In this document: one piece after another, positions 16,080 to 25,418 of the stretch | Layout: each line of letters opens with the position of its first letter | How positions within the stretch are numbered: position 1 is the first letter of the stretch | Assembly (NCBI RefSeq): GCF_024622045.1 | Contig: NZ_JANKBP010000021.1 | DNA from: Rodentibacter caecimuris | Lineage (GTDB): Bacteria > Pseudomonadota > Gammaproteobacteria > Enterobacterales > Pasteurellaceae | Direction: 5' to 3' (one strand) | Length of the DNA: 36,061 nucleotides | Notes under the pieces: model-generated | Database searches by the model: none | Seen by the model: only the letters and a program-made list of their open reading frames with translations | What the model was told of the DNA's origin: nothing | Translations under genes and position numbers: made by a program

Positions 16080-16703
16080 ATGAGCCAATTTTTTTATATT
16101 CATCCTGACAATCCACAAGCACGTTTAATCAACCAAGCGGTAGATATTTTGCGTAAAGGCGGCGTGATTGTGTACCCTACAGATTCCGGTTATGCATTAG
16201 GTTGTATGCTTGGAGATAAACATGCGATGGATCGTATTATTGCGATTCGCAAATTGCCGGAAGGGCATAATTTCACCTTGGTGTGTCGTGATTTATCCGA
16301 GCTTTCTAATTATGCAACCGTGAGTAATGTTGCTTATCGTTTAATTAAAAATAATACGCCGGGACGTTATACTTTTATCCTGACGGCAACTAAAGAACTG
16401 CCGCGTCGTTTGATGACATCAAAACGTAAAACCATTGGTTTACGGGTGCCGGATAATCAGATCGCCTTAGATTTATTAGCGGCATTAGGTGAGCCGATTC
16501 TTTCCTGCTCACTTATGTTACCGGGGGAAGAGCATATAACACAATCCGATCCGGAAGAAATTCGGGAACGTCTGGAACATCAAGTGGAGTTAATTATTCA
16601 TGGAGGGTATTTAGGGCAAGCGCCGACAACGGTGGTGGATTTAACAGAAGATACACCGGTTATTTTACGTGAAGGAAGCGGTTCTAGCGAACCATTTATT
16701 TAA
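16080..16703 (+). CDS. yciO: YciO/YrdC/Sua5-family protein
   Basis: 207 residues (E. coli YciO 206). The YrdC-like fold is recognisable from GGVIVYPTDSGYALGCMLGDKHAMDRI, KLPEGHNFTLVCRDLSELSNYA, PGRYTFILTATKELPRRL and IGLRVPDNQIALDLL. The family binds nucleotides and double-stranded RNA; TsaC/Sua5 relatives make threonylcarbamoyl-AMP for tRNA t6A. YciO is the shorter paralogue and its function is less certain. AAGGA precedes ATG. Confidence 0.9.
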   Translation: MSQFFYIHPDNPQARLINQAVDILRKGGVIVYPTDSGYALGCMLGDKHAMDRIIAIRKLPEGHNFTLVCRDLSELSNYATVSNVAYRLIKNNTPGRYTFILTATKELPRRLMTSKRKTIGLRVPDNQIALDLLAALGEPILSCSLMLPGEEHITQSDPEEIRERLEHQVELIIHGGYLGQAPTTVVDLTEDTPVILREGSGSSEPFI

Positions 16704-16748
16704 TTTAAATTTATACAAGACGCTTGTGAAAGCGACAAAGGAAATAAG

Positions 16749-17750
16749 ATGAAAATCAATCAATCCAACAAAAATATCAAAAAACAGAGTGAAAACCGAC
16801 CGCACTTTGAGCACAAAAAGAAGCAAAGTACAGTACATTCTGAGCATAAAGCCCTAACGAAACGCCAAACATCCTCATCATCTAACACGAAAATTGAGGG
16901 GGAAAAATTACAGAAAGTTCTCGCGCGTGCAGGGCAAGGATCTCGTCGTGAAATTGAGGCAATGATTGCTGAAAATCGGGTGAGTGTGGATGGAAAAATA
17001 GCGACACTTGGTGATCGAATTGATGTCCATTCCGGTGTGAAAGTACGTATTGACGGTCGTATTATTAATCTTCAACAGGCGCAAAAAGAAATGTGTCGTG
17101 TATTGATGTATTACAAACCGGAAGGTGAACTTTGTACCCGTAGCGATCCGGAAGGACGTGCAACGGTATTCGATCGTTTGCCACGCTTGAATGGCGCGCG
17201 TTGGATTGCTGTGGGGCGTTTAGATATTAACACTTCCGGTCTATTGTTATTTACCACTGACGGTGAACTGGCAAATCGGCTTATGCATCCTAGCCGAGAG
17301 GTAGAACGTGAGTATTCCGTCCGTGTATTCGGACAAGTGGATGATGTTATGTTAGCCCGTTTACGCAAAGGTGTTCAGCTTGAAGATGGTCCGGCAAATT
17401 TCAAAGAAATTAAATTTATCGGTGGCGTGGGAATGAATCAGTGGTATGAAGTCACATTGATGGAAGGACGCAATCGTGAAGTGCGCCGTTTATGGGAGTC
17501 TCAAGGTATTCAAGTCAGTCGCTTGATTCGTATTCGTTATGGAAATATCAAATTAATGAAAGGCTTACCGCGGGGCGGATGGGAAGAAATGGATCTTGAG
17601 AAGGTGAACTATCTGCGCGAATTAGTGGGATTAGCGCCGGAAACGGAAAGTAAACTTGATGTAACAAGACCTCGTCGCCGGCCTAAATCCGGACAAATCC
17701 GTAAAGCGGTGAAACGTTACGCTGAATTAGGAAAACGCTATAAAAAATAG
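16749..17750 (+). CDS. rluB: 23S rRNA pseudouridine(2605) synthase RluB
   Basis: 333 residues, with a basic Lys/Gln/Ser-rich N-terminal tail (about 50 aa), an S4 RNA-binding domain (EKLQKVLARAGQGSRREIEAMI...RVSVDG) and a RsuA/RluB catalytic domain with the nucleophilic Asp in VGRLDINTSGLLLFTTDGELANRLMHP. Longer than E. coli RluB (291 aa), mostly through the terminal tails. It modifies U2605 of 23S rRNA. ATG 16749 has AAAGGA upstream. The start region contains an uptake signal (16799-16807). Its stop abuts the cysB leader. Confidence 0.92.
   Translation: MKINQSNKNIKKQSENRPHFEHKKKQSTVHSEHKALTKRQTSSSSNTKIEGEKLQKVLARAGQGSRREIEAMIAENRVSVDGKIATLGDRIDVHSGVKVRIDGRIINLQQAQKEMCRVLMYYKPEGELCTRSDPEGRATVFDRLPRLNGARWIAVGRLDINTSGLLLFTTDGELANRLMHPSREVEREYSVRVFGQVDDVMLARLRKGVQLEDGPANFKEIKFIGGVGMNQWYEVTLMEGRNREVRRLWESQGIQVSRLIRIRYGNIKLMKGLPRGGWEEMDLEKVNYLRELVGLAPETESKLDVTRPRRRPKSGQIRKAVKRYAELGKRYKK
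16799..16807 (-). repeat. DNA uptake signal sequence
   Basis: Exact ACCGCACTT in the 5' part of rluB, within the poorly conserved basic tail. Confidence 0.85.
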
Positions 17751-17759
17751 GTGTCTGCG

Positions 17760-18731
17760 ATGAAAATGCAACAACTTCGTTATATTGTGGAAATAGTGAA
17801 TCAAAATTTGAATGTTACGGAAGCGGCAAATGCGCTTTATACGTCACAACCGGGTATCAGTAAACAAGTGCGTTTGTTGGAAGACGAATTAGGCTTAGAA
17901 ATTTTTGAACGTAATGGCAAACATATTAAATCCGTTACACCGGCAGGGAAAAAAATCATTGCTATTGCGCGCGAATTGTTAGTGAAAGCGGAAAGTATTA
18001 AATCCGTTGCATGTGAATATACACGCCCGAATCACGGAGTGCTGCGCATTGCGACTACAAATACCCAAGCACGTTATATGTTACCTTCAGTGATTGAACG
18101 CTTTTCTAAACAATATCCCGATGTAAGTTTACATATTCATCAAGGTTCACCAACTCAAATTCATGATGCTTTAGTATCGGGGGAAGTTGATTTGGCGATC
18201 ACAACAGAGGCTCCATATCTTTTTGATGATCTCATTCAATTACCTTGTTATTTGTGGAATCGTTCTGCGATTGTGAAAAAAGATCACCCGTTGGCACAAG
18301 TCAAAAATTTGACGATTGAAGAATTGGGGCAGTATCCGCTAGTGACTTATACCTTTGGTTTTACAGGCGTATCCGATTTAGATTACGCCTTTAACGCTGC
18401 CGGTATTCTTCCGAACATCGTATTTACCGCTACTGATGCGGATGTGATAAAAACTTACGTGCGTTTGGGACTGGGCGTAGGGATTATGGCAAGTATGGCG
18501 CATACCGAGCTTGATAATGATCTTGTTGCGATTGATGCCAGTCATTTATTCCGTTCCAGTATGACACAAATCGCTTTTAAACAAAGCACGTTTCTACGTA
18601 ACTATATGTATGATTTTATCGAATATTTCTCACCACATCTGACACGCCCAATGGTGGAAAAAGCCGAGCAGCTACGTGATAATAATGCCGTGAAAAAATT
18701 GTTTGATAATGTGGAATTGGAAGTAAAGTAG
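17760..18731 (+). CDS. cysB: LysR-type cysteine regulon activator CysB
   Basis: 323 residues from ATG 17760 (E. coli CysB 324), chosen because MKMQQLRYIVE aligns with the CysB start; a GTG at 17751 would add only three residues directly after the rluB stop. The winged HTH covers about residues 1-60 with NVTEAANALYTSQPGISKQVR and LLEDELGLEIFERNGKHI. The effector domain (about 90-300) contains TTNTQARYMLPSVIERF, the inducer pocket region that binds N-acetylserine/O-acetylserine. It activates sulfate assimilation and cysteine synthesis genes. Ten bases after rluB, so likely cotranscribed. Confidence 0.94.
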   Translation: MKMQQLRYIVEIVNQNLNVTEAANALYTSQPGISKQVRLLEDELGLEIFERNGKHIKSVTPAGKKIIAIARELLVKAESIKSVACEYTRPNHGVLRIATTNTQARYMLPSVIERFSKQYPDVSLHIHQGSPTQIHDALVSGEVDLAITTEAPYLFDDLIQLPCYLWNRSAIVKKDHPLAQVKNLTIEELGQYPLVTYTFGFTGVSDLDYAFNAAGILPNIVFTATDADVIKTYVRLGLGVGIMASMAHTELDNDLVAIDASHLFRSSMTQIAFKQSTFLRNYMYDFIEYFSPHLTRPMVEKAEQLRDNNAVKKLFDNVELEVK

Positions 18732-18745
18732 CCACTTTCGGAAAG

Positions 18746-18786
18746 AAAGAGCGGTTGAAATTCAAAGAGAATTTTGACCGCTCTTT
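18746..18786. terminator. Hairpin between convergent cysB and prmB
   Basis: AAAGAGCGGTT pairs with GACCGCTCTTT around a large loop. It sits between two convergent stops and probably terminates both, although the T-run is short. Confidence 0.6.
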
Positions 18787-18789
18787 AAG

Positions 18790-19737
18790 TTAAAACAAAT
18801 CTTGGTATTTCACCAATTCTTCCCGAGTGATGGCAAATACTCCTAAACCACCATTTTTAAGCTCAACCCATTTGAATGGCACATCAGGATATTGTTCAAT
18901 TAGGCTTACCATGCTATTTCCCACCTCACAAATCAATACACCGTTTTCCGTTAAATAATCAGGCGCTTGTTTTAGAATTTGTTTCGTGATGTCCAAACCG
19001 TCTTTACCTGAGCCCAAGGCCAGCTCAGGTTCAAAATGAAATTCTTCCGGCATATCGGCAAGATCTTCTTCATCTACATAAGGCGGATTTGTCACAATAA
19101 GATCGTATTTTTGACCAAGAATATTCTCAAATAAATTTGATTGAATCGGGAAAACACGGTGTTCCATTTGATGACGGCCAATATTGATTTCTGCAACATT
19201 GAGGGCATCAAAGGATAAATCCACTGCATCCACTTCTGCATCTGGGAAAGCATAACCACAGGCAATTGCAATACAAGCACTGCCGGTACAAAGATCAAGA
19301 ATGTGTTGTGGTGTTTGTTCCACCAATCCGTCAAAGCGATCCTGAATGAGTGAGCTAATTGGCGAACGTGGAATAATTGTGCGTTCATCCACATAAAATT
19401 CATGACCGCAAAACCACGCACTATTTGTTAGATAAGCAACGGGGACACGTTGTTCGATACGGGTTAAAACCAATTGAATGAGGCTTTCTTTTTCCGACGG
19501 GGTTAAGCGGCTATGGAATAATTCAGTGGGGAGATCAATGGGCAATTGCAAACCGGCAAGCACCAGTTGAAGGCTTTCATCCCAAGCATTATCATAGCCC
19601 TGCCCATAGTAAATATCGGAACGGTTAAAAATGCTATACGTCCAACGGAGAAAATCTTGAATGGTATGAAGTTCATGGGCAACGTTATCTTCTAAAATTG
19701 TTGCCACTAATTCTTGGTTATATGTGGTTTCCATCAT
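18790..19737 (-). CDS. prmB: 50S ribosomal protein uL3 glutamine methyltransferase PrmB
   Basis: 315 residues (E. coli PrmB 310). N-terminal helical substrate-recognition part, then the SAM-dependent fold with ILDLCTGSACIAIACGYAFP (motif I) and the catalytic NPPY motif in IVTNPPYVDEEDL, which holds the target glutamine amide. It N5-methylates Gln150 of ribosomal protein L3. Two adjacent ATG codons (MMETTY) make the start ambiguous by one codon. Divergent from smrB across 92 bp, the same pairing as in E. coli. Confidence 0.94.
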   Translation of the reverse strand: MMETTYNQELVATILEDNVAHELHTIQDFLRWTYSIFNRSDIYYGQGYDNAWDESLQLVLAGLQLPIDLPTELFHSRLTPSEKESLIQLVLTRIEQRVPVAYLTNSAWFCGHEFYVDERTIIPRSPISSLIQDRFDGLVEQTPQHILDLCTGSACIAIACGYAFPDAEVDAVDLSFDALNVAEINIGRHQMEHRVFPIQSNLFENILGQKYDLIVTNPPYVDEEDLADMPEEFHFEPELALGSGKDGLDITKQILKQAPDYLTENGVLICEVGNSMVSLIEQYPDVPFKWVELKNGGLGVFAITREELVKYQDLF

Positions 19738-19829
19738 ATTTTCCTTGTGAAAAAATTTGCGTAGTTATACCACATAAGGCGGTTTATAACTATGATATGA
19801 TACGTAAAATTTGAAATGAGTGAGAAAAA

Positions 19830-20333
19830 ATGCAAGACGAATTTGAGTTATTTCGTGCTGAAACGAAAGGTATTAAGCCAATTAAACAAGATACTTTTGT
19901 AGCCCCACGTCAAAAGAGTGGTCAAAAAAAGTCTAATTTGCGTGATATTCGTGAAAAAGAGGATACCTTATTTTATTTTTCCGATGAATATGAACCGTTA
20001 CTCAATGAAAATGACGGGATCGTAAAATACCTTCGTGAGGGTGAGGATTCTCATTTGTTGAAACAATTACGCCGAGGGGATTTTTCTCCTGAACTCTTTT
20101 TGGATTTGCACGGTTTAACGCGTGAACAGGCAAAAATGGAACTCGCCGCTTTACTGCTTGCTTGCGAAAATGAGCGTGTGAATTGTGCCAGTATTATGAC
20201 CGGTTATGGGACTTTCACCTTGAAAAAGCAAATTCCACGCTGGCTTGTTCAACATCCAAAAGTACGCGCGTTACATCAGGCTCCGAGAGAATGGGGTGGC
20301 GAAGCGGCAATTTTGATTTTAGTCGATGTGTAG
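19830..20333 (+). CDS. smrB: Ribosome rescue factor / endonuclease SmrB
   Basis: 167 residues (E. coli about 183). Small MutS-related domain at the C-terminal half: LRRGDFSPELFLDLHGLTREQAKMEL has the DLHG motif; the C-terminus QAPREWGGEAAILILVDV fits the family. SmrB cleaves mRNA at the leading edge of collided ribosomes. The second signature, HGxG in most Smr domains, reads MTGYGT here (about 20196-20213), so the usual His is Thr. The motif N-terminal to the domain (FDE..E.KGIKPIKQDT) matches the family's ribosome-binding leader. Confidence 0.9.
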   Translation: MQDEFELFRAETKGIKPIKQDTFVAPRQKSGQKKSNLRDIREKEDTLFYFSDEYEPLLNENDGIVKYLREGEDSHLLKQLRRGDFSPELFLDLHGLTREQAKMELAALLLACENERVNCASIMTGYGTFTLKKQIPRWLVQHPKVRALHQAPREWGGEAAILILVDV

Positions 20334-20360
20334 CTTCTTTTTTATGGTAGAAAATCCTAA

Positions 20361-20369
20361 AAGTGCGGT
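20361..20369 (+). repeat. DNA uptake signal sequence
   Basis: Exact AAGTGCGGT 28 bp after smrB, marking the border between the core block and the toxin-immunity island. Confidence 0.85.
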
Positions 20370-20455
20370 TAATTTTGAGGTGATTTTTCGGTGAAAGTAG
20401 GAAATTATATAGCCGTTACACAAAAAGAGAAAATGTAGCAACCGAATCTTCTTGA

Positions 20456-20821
20456 CCCGCAAATGTTGTTTCAGGGCAATGGTTAGTGGGTTGGCTGGAA
20501 CAAAATGGATTAGCTAAACGTGGAAGTGGCTTATCTAGAAAAAATCCTGCTATTGCTATTAACAATGATCCATTACATAAATCCATAAATAATTTGCGAA
20601 AATATGGACTACATGATTCTGCTACACTTAGAAAGCAATCTGCATTGTCAAATATTAATAAAAATGCTGCTCTTACTAGACGAGCAATAGCTGAAGATTT
20701 AGTAGGAAGAGGAATTGATAAACGAGCAGCTAAATCTTTAGCAACTAAATATGTAAATGACCTAAGATCTCAAACCATAGATTTCGTAAAAGCTAATAAC
20801 ATTATTTCTTGTAGAGGGTAA
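20456..20821 (+). pseudogene. Headless polymorphic-toxin C-terminal fragment
   Basis: The frame opens after a TGA at 20453-20455 and runs to 20821, beginning PANVVSGQWLVGWLEQNG; a GTG at 20486 could start 111 residues but has no clear RBS. There is no Met codon early in the frame. The second half is basic, helical and hydrophilic (NPAIAINNDPLHKSINNLRKYG, RRAIAEDLVGRGIDKRAAKSLA). The stretch is clearly more AT-rich than smrB upstream. A short basic C-terminal domain lacking its large N-terminal carrier and lying five bases before a small acidic gene is the typical layout of an orphan CdiA/Rhs-type toxin tip with its immunity gene. I cannot name the toxin family, and toxic activity is inferred from context. 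Confidence 0.5.
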
Positions 20822-20825
20822 AATT

Positions 20826-21443
20826 ATGAATAACGAATATTACAGCGATGTTGTTGAATATGATCCAAACTATTTAGGGCGTATAGGCGGAAATATTCCA
20901 GAGTCACTAATTTCAATGGTAAGTACAGAGTATTATTTTTATGCAACCCTACCATATCCAAACAAAGAAAGAATAATGTTTTCTATTTTTACACCTAAAA
21001 ATTTTGAAGTAATGAATGATAAAAATATCTACCCTAACTGTTCGATTAAAGTTATAACACATGTATTCAGCCCAGAAAGTCTAGAACCATTATTTAACAA
21101 TCCAGACCTAACTCGAATGTCTATCACCAATTATAGTACATTAGAAAGTAACTATTATTCTGTACGAGAAGAGAACCAAAAAAATTTTGATTTTGGCGAT
21201 GACTTTGAAGAGTTAGATGAACCATATCATTCTATTGTTATCGGAAGAAAACCGATACTGATTCAAGAAGATGATATATATACGGATGCCCTCAATAAAG
21301 ATAATTATGAATTTTTTATGCAAATTGATGAATCAGGAATGCCTAGTGATTTGTTTAGGAAAAATTATATTTTTGGGTATGGTGCATTGTATTTGTATAT
21401 GAATCCTAAGAAGGAAATTATTGCGGGATTTTGGCAAAACTAA
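20826..21443 (+). CDS. Probable immunity protein (DUF1963/YwqG-like)
   Basis: 205 residues, strongly acidic, AT-rich codons. GRIGGNIPESL near the N-terminus, EFFMQIDESGMPSDLF toward the end and FGYGALYLYMNP resemble the order of motifs in DUF1963/YwqG-like proteins, several of which serve as immunity proteins in toxin islands. ATG 20826 follows GAGGG and begins four bases after the toxin fragment stop. No signal peptide or membrane segment, so it would act in the cytoplasm. Family assignment by eye, moderate. Confidence 0.6.
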   Translation: MNNEYYSDVVEYDPNYLGRIGGNIPESLISMVSTEYYFYATLPYPNKERIMFSIFTPKNFEVMNDKNIYPNCSIKVITHVFSPESLEPLFNNPDLTRMSITNYSTLESNYYSVREENQKNFDFGDDFEELDEPYHSIVIGRKPILIQEDDIYTDALNKDNYEFFMQIDESGMPSDLFRKNYIFGYGALYLYMNPKKEIIAGFWQN

Positions 21444-21761
21444 TACATGTTCACAAAAAAACAGCTATGCTGTTTGCAGGTTTTAAAACTTTAGTAAAGT
21501 AGGCTTAATAAAAAATAATAGTTTTCTAAATATTTTAGAAATGCTACGGTCTCATCCTAACCTACCACTACTGTTTTAGGATGGAATTTTATTTTCAAAA
21601 TGCTTGTTTTTTTGTTCTTTAAAAATCAACTTGATAACATGTCGTTCAAGCGGTCGAGTTTTTCTAAAATTTAGAAATCTGACCGTTTGCCTTTGCGGAG
21701 CTGAACAAAAGCGACAACAAAAATGGACACTCGCCGTGTATTCCTACAAATAAACCCCAAA
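21444..21761. other. 318-bp intergenic region with inverted repeats, no gene
   Basis: No credible ORF. Three hairpins are visible: AAACAGC/GCTGTTT (21459-21475) just after the immunity gene; TCCTAA/TTAGGA (21555-21581); and AAGCGGTC/GACCGTTT with an inner TTTCTAAA/TTTAGAAA pair (21648-21688), which probably ends transcription of the leftward LysR gene. The sequence is AT-rich like the toxin island. Confidence 0.5.
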
Positions 21762-22655
21762 TTAAATTTCAGAACAAAGCCCTAAACTCGCCAAAAAATC
21801 AATAAAGGCCCGTACTTTTGCCGGTAAGTGTCGGCGGTTTGGGTACACTATGTGAATTTCCAATTCTTGCTGTTTGTATTCCGGTAAAATTTCCACTAAT
21901 TCGCCGCTTTCAAAGGCATCAGCTAGAATAAAACGGGGTAAATTCACAATTCCAAGTCCTGCCTTTGCCATATCCAATAGTGCTAGTCCGTTATTGCTCA
22001 CAACTTTCGATTTAATTTTAAAACGTTGTGTTTGATTTGGTCGTGCACCTTGCCAATTCACTTGATTTAATGTGCTTTTATAAAGTAATCCTTCATGGTG
22101 TTCTAAGTCATTAGGGGTTGTAGGCATTCCATATCGCTCAAGATAGCGGGGAGATGCGGCAAAGTGAATAGTAGATGTACTGATTTTACGTGCTACTAAA
22201 GAACTATCTTGCATATAGCCAATACGTAAAGCAAGGTCATAACCCTCTGCAAGTAAATCTATTTTTTTATCATTAAATTCCACTTCAACGTGTAAATTCG
22301 GGTGTGCGGCAATAAACATAGGGAGATTAGAGGAGATGAATAATAGCCCAAAATCTCGAGGTACGGAAATAAGCAAATTACCTTGTAAACTCGTTGTCAT
22401 ATTGCTAATACTTGCATCCGCTTCATCCAAATCCTGTAAGATCCCTTGGCAACGTTGGTAATACATTATACCTGCTTCAGTGGGCATAATTTTTCTTGTG
22501 GTACGTTGTAACAAACGGGTTTTGAGATGTTCTTCCAGCTGAGAAACCAATTTACTTGCCATCGCGACGGAAATATTTTGTTGCGTTGCCGCTTGTGTAA
22601 AACTTTGCGTTTCGACAACCTTACAAAAAATAGAAATCGCATTGAGTTTGTCCAT
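21762..22655 (-). CDS. LysR-family transcriptional regulator
   Basis: 297 residues. N-terminal winged HTH (MDKLNAISIFCKVVETQSFTQAATQQNISVAMASKLVSQLEEHLKTRLLQRTTRK) typical of the large LysR subgroup that includes DsdC/AaeR-like and quinone-responsive regulators. The C-terminal periplasmic-binding-like effector domain contains LLISVPRDFGLLFIS and GLALLDMAKAGLGIVNLP. The inducer is not evident. It is divergent from topA across 95 bp, and a LysR box could lie in that gap, but no target other than topA or itself is suggested. Confidence 0.85.
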   Translation of the reverse strand: MDKLNAISIFCKVVETQSFTQAATQQNISVAMASKLVSQLEEHLKTRLLQRTTRKIMPTEAGIMYYQRCQGILQDLDEADASISNMTTSLQGNLLISVPRDFGLLFISSNLPMFIAAHPNLHVEVEFNDKKIDLLAEGYDLALRIGYMQDSSLVARKISTSTIHFAASPRYLERYGMPTTPNDLEHHEGLLYKSTLNQVNWQGARPNQTQRFKIKSKVVSNNGLALLDMAKAGLGIVNLPRFILADAFESGELVEILPEYKQQELEIHIVYPNRRHLPAKVRAFIDFLASLGLCSEI

Positions 22656-22750
22656 TTATATCCCTTTTTTCAAAAAAAACTTGATTTTGCTAGCGTAACT
22701 TTGCACTATACCGCCAATTTTACAAAATGCTAGCAAAATTGGGTAATCAA

Positions 22751-25357
22751 ATGAGTAAATCTTTGGTGATTGTCGAATCACCGGCAAAAGCGAAAACCAT
22801 TAATAAATATTTAGGTAATCAATATGTGGTGAAATCCAGTGTGGGACATATTCGCGATTTACCGACTGTGGGTACAAGTACCGGTGAAAAAGCCAAACCT
22901 ATTTCAACGAAGGGGATGAATGCTGACGAAAAGGCGAAAGTGAAAGCAGAGAAGGAACGTAATGCCCTAGTAAAACGAATGGGGATTGATCCCTATCATG
23001 GCTGGAAAGCAAATTATCAAATTCTGCCCGGTAAAGAAAAAGTCGTATCAGAATTAAAATCTCTTGCCAAAAAAGCGGATCACATTTACCTCGCCACCGA
23101 TTTGGATAGAGAAGGGGAAGCCATAGCTTGGCACTTACGTGAGGTAATTGGTGGTGGTGATGAGCGCTTTAGCCGCGTGGTATTTAATGAAATTACCAAA
23201 AATGCAATAAAACAAGCTTTTGATAAACCGGAACATTTAAATATGGATCGCGTAAATGCTCAACAAACACGTCGATTCTTAGATCGTGTTGTAGGCTTTA
23301 TGGTTTCACCGCTTTTATGGAAAAAAATTGCTCGTGGATTGTCTGCCGGACGCGTACAATCTGTTGCCGTGAAATTGTTGGTAGAACGTGAACGGGAAAT
23401 TAAAGCATTCCAACCGGAAGAGTACTGGGAAGTTGCCGTTCTAACTCAAACTTTAGGCAAAGAAAGTATCCGTTTGGATGTGACTGACTATCAAGGAAAA
23501 AAATTTGATCCTAAAAATCAGAAGGAGGCCCAAAGAGCGGTCGATTTTCTGAATATTTCTGATTACGTTGTCACAGATCTGGAAACCAAACCAACTACTT
23601 CACGCCCTCGGGCCCCTTTTATTACTTCGACATTGCAACAAACCGCAAGTACCCGTTTGAGCTTTGGGGTGAAAAAAACCATGATGCTCGCACAACGCCT
23701 TTATGAAGCGGGGTATATCACTTATATGCGTACGGACTCGACAAATTTGAGCCAAGATGCGCTCAATATGGCTCGTAGTTATATCGAAAATCGCTTTGGT
23801 GCACAATATTTACCGACAAAACCAAATTTTTATTCAAGTAAAGAAAATGCACAAGAAGCCCATGAGGCAATTCGACCATCAGATATCAATACATTACCGG
23901 ATTATTTGGAAGGAATGGATAAAGATGCGGTGCGCCTTTATGATTTAATTTGGCGTCAATTTTTAGCCTGCCAAATGCCGCCGGCGCAATATGATAGTAG
24001 CACACTAACTGTTACCGCTGGTGATTATACATTGAAGGCAAAGGGTAGAATTTTACGTTTTGATGGCTGGACGAAAGTCTTACCGCAAATGGGAAAAAAT
24101 CCTGAAGATCAAGAGTTGCCGGAAGTGGTGGTTGCTGAAAAATTAAGTCTGAAAGAAGTACAACCAAGCCAACATTTTACTAAACCACCGGCTCGTTTTA
24201 CCGAGGCTGCATTAGTAAAAGAATTAGAAAAGCGGGGAATTGGCCGCCCTTCTACTTATGCGGCGATTATTTCGACGATTCAAGAACGTGGCTATGTGAG
24301 AACGGAAAACCGCCGTTTTTATGCCGAAAAAATGGGGGAAATCGTCACCGATCGCCTCAATGAATCTTTTGGTGATTTGATGAATTATGATTTCACTGCC
24401 AATATGGAAAATGTGCTTGATCAAATCGCTTCAGGTTCGGCAAATTGGAAAACAGAATTAAATCAATTTTTCAAAGATTTTTCTAATCAGTTATCAAAAG
24501 CGGAACTGGATGAACTTGAAGGCGGAATGCGCCCAAATAGTTTAGTAGAGACCGGCATTCAGTGTCCGACCTGTAGCAGAAATATGGCTATTCGTACCGC
24601 AAGCACAGGAGTATTTTTAGGTTGTACCGGTTATGCTTTACCGCCTAAGGAACGCTGCAAAACGACGATCAATTTAATTCCAGAATCCGAATTATTGAAC
24701 GTATTGGACGAATCTTCCGAAACAAAAGCTTTAATGGAGCGTAAACGTTGTCCAAAATGCGATACCGCTATGGATAGTTATGTGATTGATACTCATCGTA
24801 AAATTCATATTTGTGGTAACAATCCAAATTGTGATGGTTATTTGATTGAAGAAGGTTCTTTCAAAATTAAGGGCTATGACGGGCCTGTTGTTGAATGTGA
24901 CAAATGTGGTGCGGATATGCACTTGAAATTAGGTCGCTTCGGCAAATATATGGCTTGTACTAAATGTGATAATACACGCAAAATTTTGAAAAATGGCGAA
25001 GTTGCACCACCAAAAGAAGAGCCGGTACATTTCCCTGAACTGAAATGCGAAAAATCCGATGCTTATTTTGTATTACGTGATGGTGCAAGCGGGGTATTTA
25101 TGTCAGCCCATAATTTCCCAAAATCACGCGAAACACGCCCTGCAAAAGCCGCTGAATTAGCATTATATCGGGATCGTTTGCCGGAAAAATTGGCATATTT
25201 AGCCGATGCTCCAACAAAAGATCCAGAAGGGAATGAAGCCATTATCCGTTTTAGCCGTAAGGAGAAAAAACAATATGTAACTTCAGAAAAAGACGGCAAA
25301 GCAACAAAATGGATTGTTGATTTTATTGACGGAAAATGGGTTGAGCGGAAAAAATAG
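22751..25357 (+). CDS. topA: DNA topoisomerase I
   Basis: 868 residues from ATG 22751 (E. coli 865). This start gives MSKSLVIVESPAKAKTINKYLG, aligning with the family; the in-frame ATG at 22727 would add MLAKLGNQ. TOPRIM domain at residues 1-150 with VESPAKA and ATDLDREGEAIAWHL (acidic Mg ligands). The catalytic Tyr is about residue 325 in GYITYMRTDSTNLS. C-terminal zinc-ribbon modules with Cys pairs CPTC...CTGYALPPKERC, CPKC...CGNNPNC and CDKC...CTKC. It relaxes negative supercoils. The downstream terminator is an uptake-signal dyad. Confidence 0.97.
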   Translation: MSKSLVIVESPAKAKTINKYLGNQYVVKSSVGHIRDLPTVGTSTGEKAKPISTKGMNADEKAKVKAEKERNALVKRMGIDPYHGWKANYQILPGKEKVVSELKSLAKKADHIYLATDLDREGEAIAWHLREVIGGGDERFSRVVFNEITKNAIKQAFDKPEHLNMDRVNAQQTRRFLDRVVGFMVSPLLWKKIARGLSAGRVQSVAVKLLVEREREIKAFQPEEYWEVAVLTQTLGKESIRLDVTDYQGKKFDPKNQKEAQRAVDFLNISDYVVTDLETKPTTSRPRAPFITSTLQQTASTRLSFGVKKTMMLAQRLYEAGYITYMRTDSTNLSQDALNMARSYIENRFGAQYLPTKPNFYSSKENAQEAHEAIRPSDINTLPDYLEGMDKDAVRLYDLIWRQFLACQMPPAQYDSSTLTVTAGDYTLKAKGRILRFDGWTKVLPQMGKNPEDQELPEVVVAEKLSLKEVQPSQHFTKPPARFTEAALVKELEKRGIGRPSTYAAIISTIQERGYVRTENRRFYAEKMGEIVTDRLNESFGDLMNYDFTANMENVLDQIASGSANWKTELNQFFKDFSNQLSKAELDELEGGMRPNSLVETGIQCPTCSRNMAIRTASTGVFLGCTGYALPPKERCKTTINLIPESELLNVLDESSETKALMERKRCPKCDTAMDSYVIDTHRKIHICGNNPNCDGYLIEEGSFKIKGYDGPVVECDKCGADMHLKLGRFGKYMACTKCDNTRKILKNGEVAPPKEEPVHFPELKCEKSDAYFVLRDGASGVFMSAHNFPKSRETRPAKAAELALYRDRLPEKLAYLADAPTKDPEGNEAIIRFSRKEKKQYVTSEKDGKATKWIVDFIDGKWVERKK

Positions 25358-25363
25358 AAGATA

Positions 25364-25395
25364 AAAAGTGCGGTTAAAATTAACCGCACTTTTAT
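25364..25395. terminator. Uptake-signal dyad terminator after topA
   Basis: AAAGTGCGGTTA pairs perfectly with TAACCGCACTTT around AAAT, preceded by an A-run and followed by T-rich sequence. It lies between convergent topA and the DUF4198 gene and contains two exact uptake signals (25366-25374, 25383-25391). Confidence 0.92.
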
Positions 25396-25418
25396 TTTTA
25401 ATCGGCATTATGTCCCTT

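Noticed and set aside
21609..21626. Resemblance to an rRNA-operon leader (TTGTTCTTTAAAAATC)
   Set aside because: No rRNA gene follows on either strand in this gap; the short match is likely chance in AT-rich DNA.
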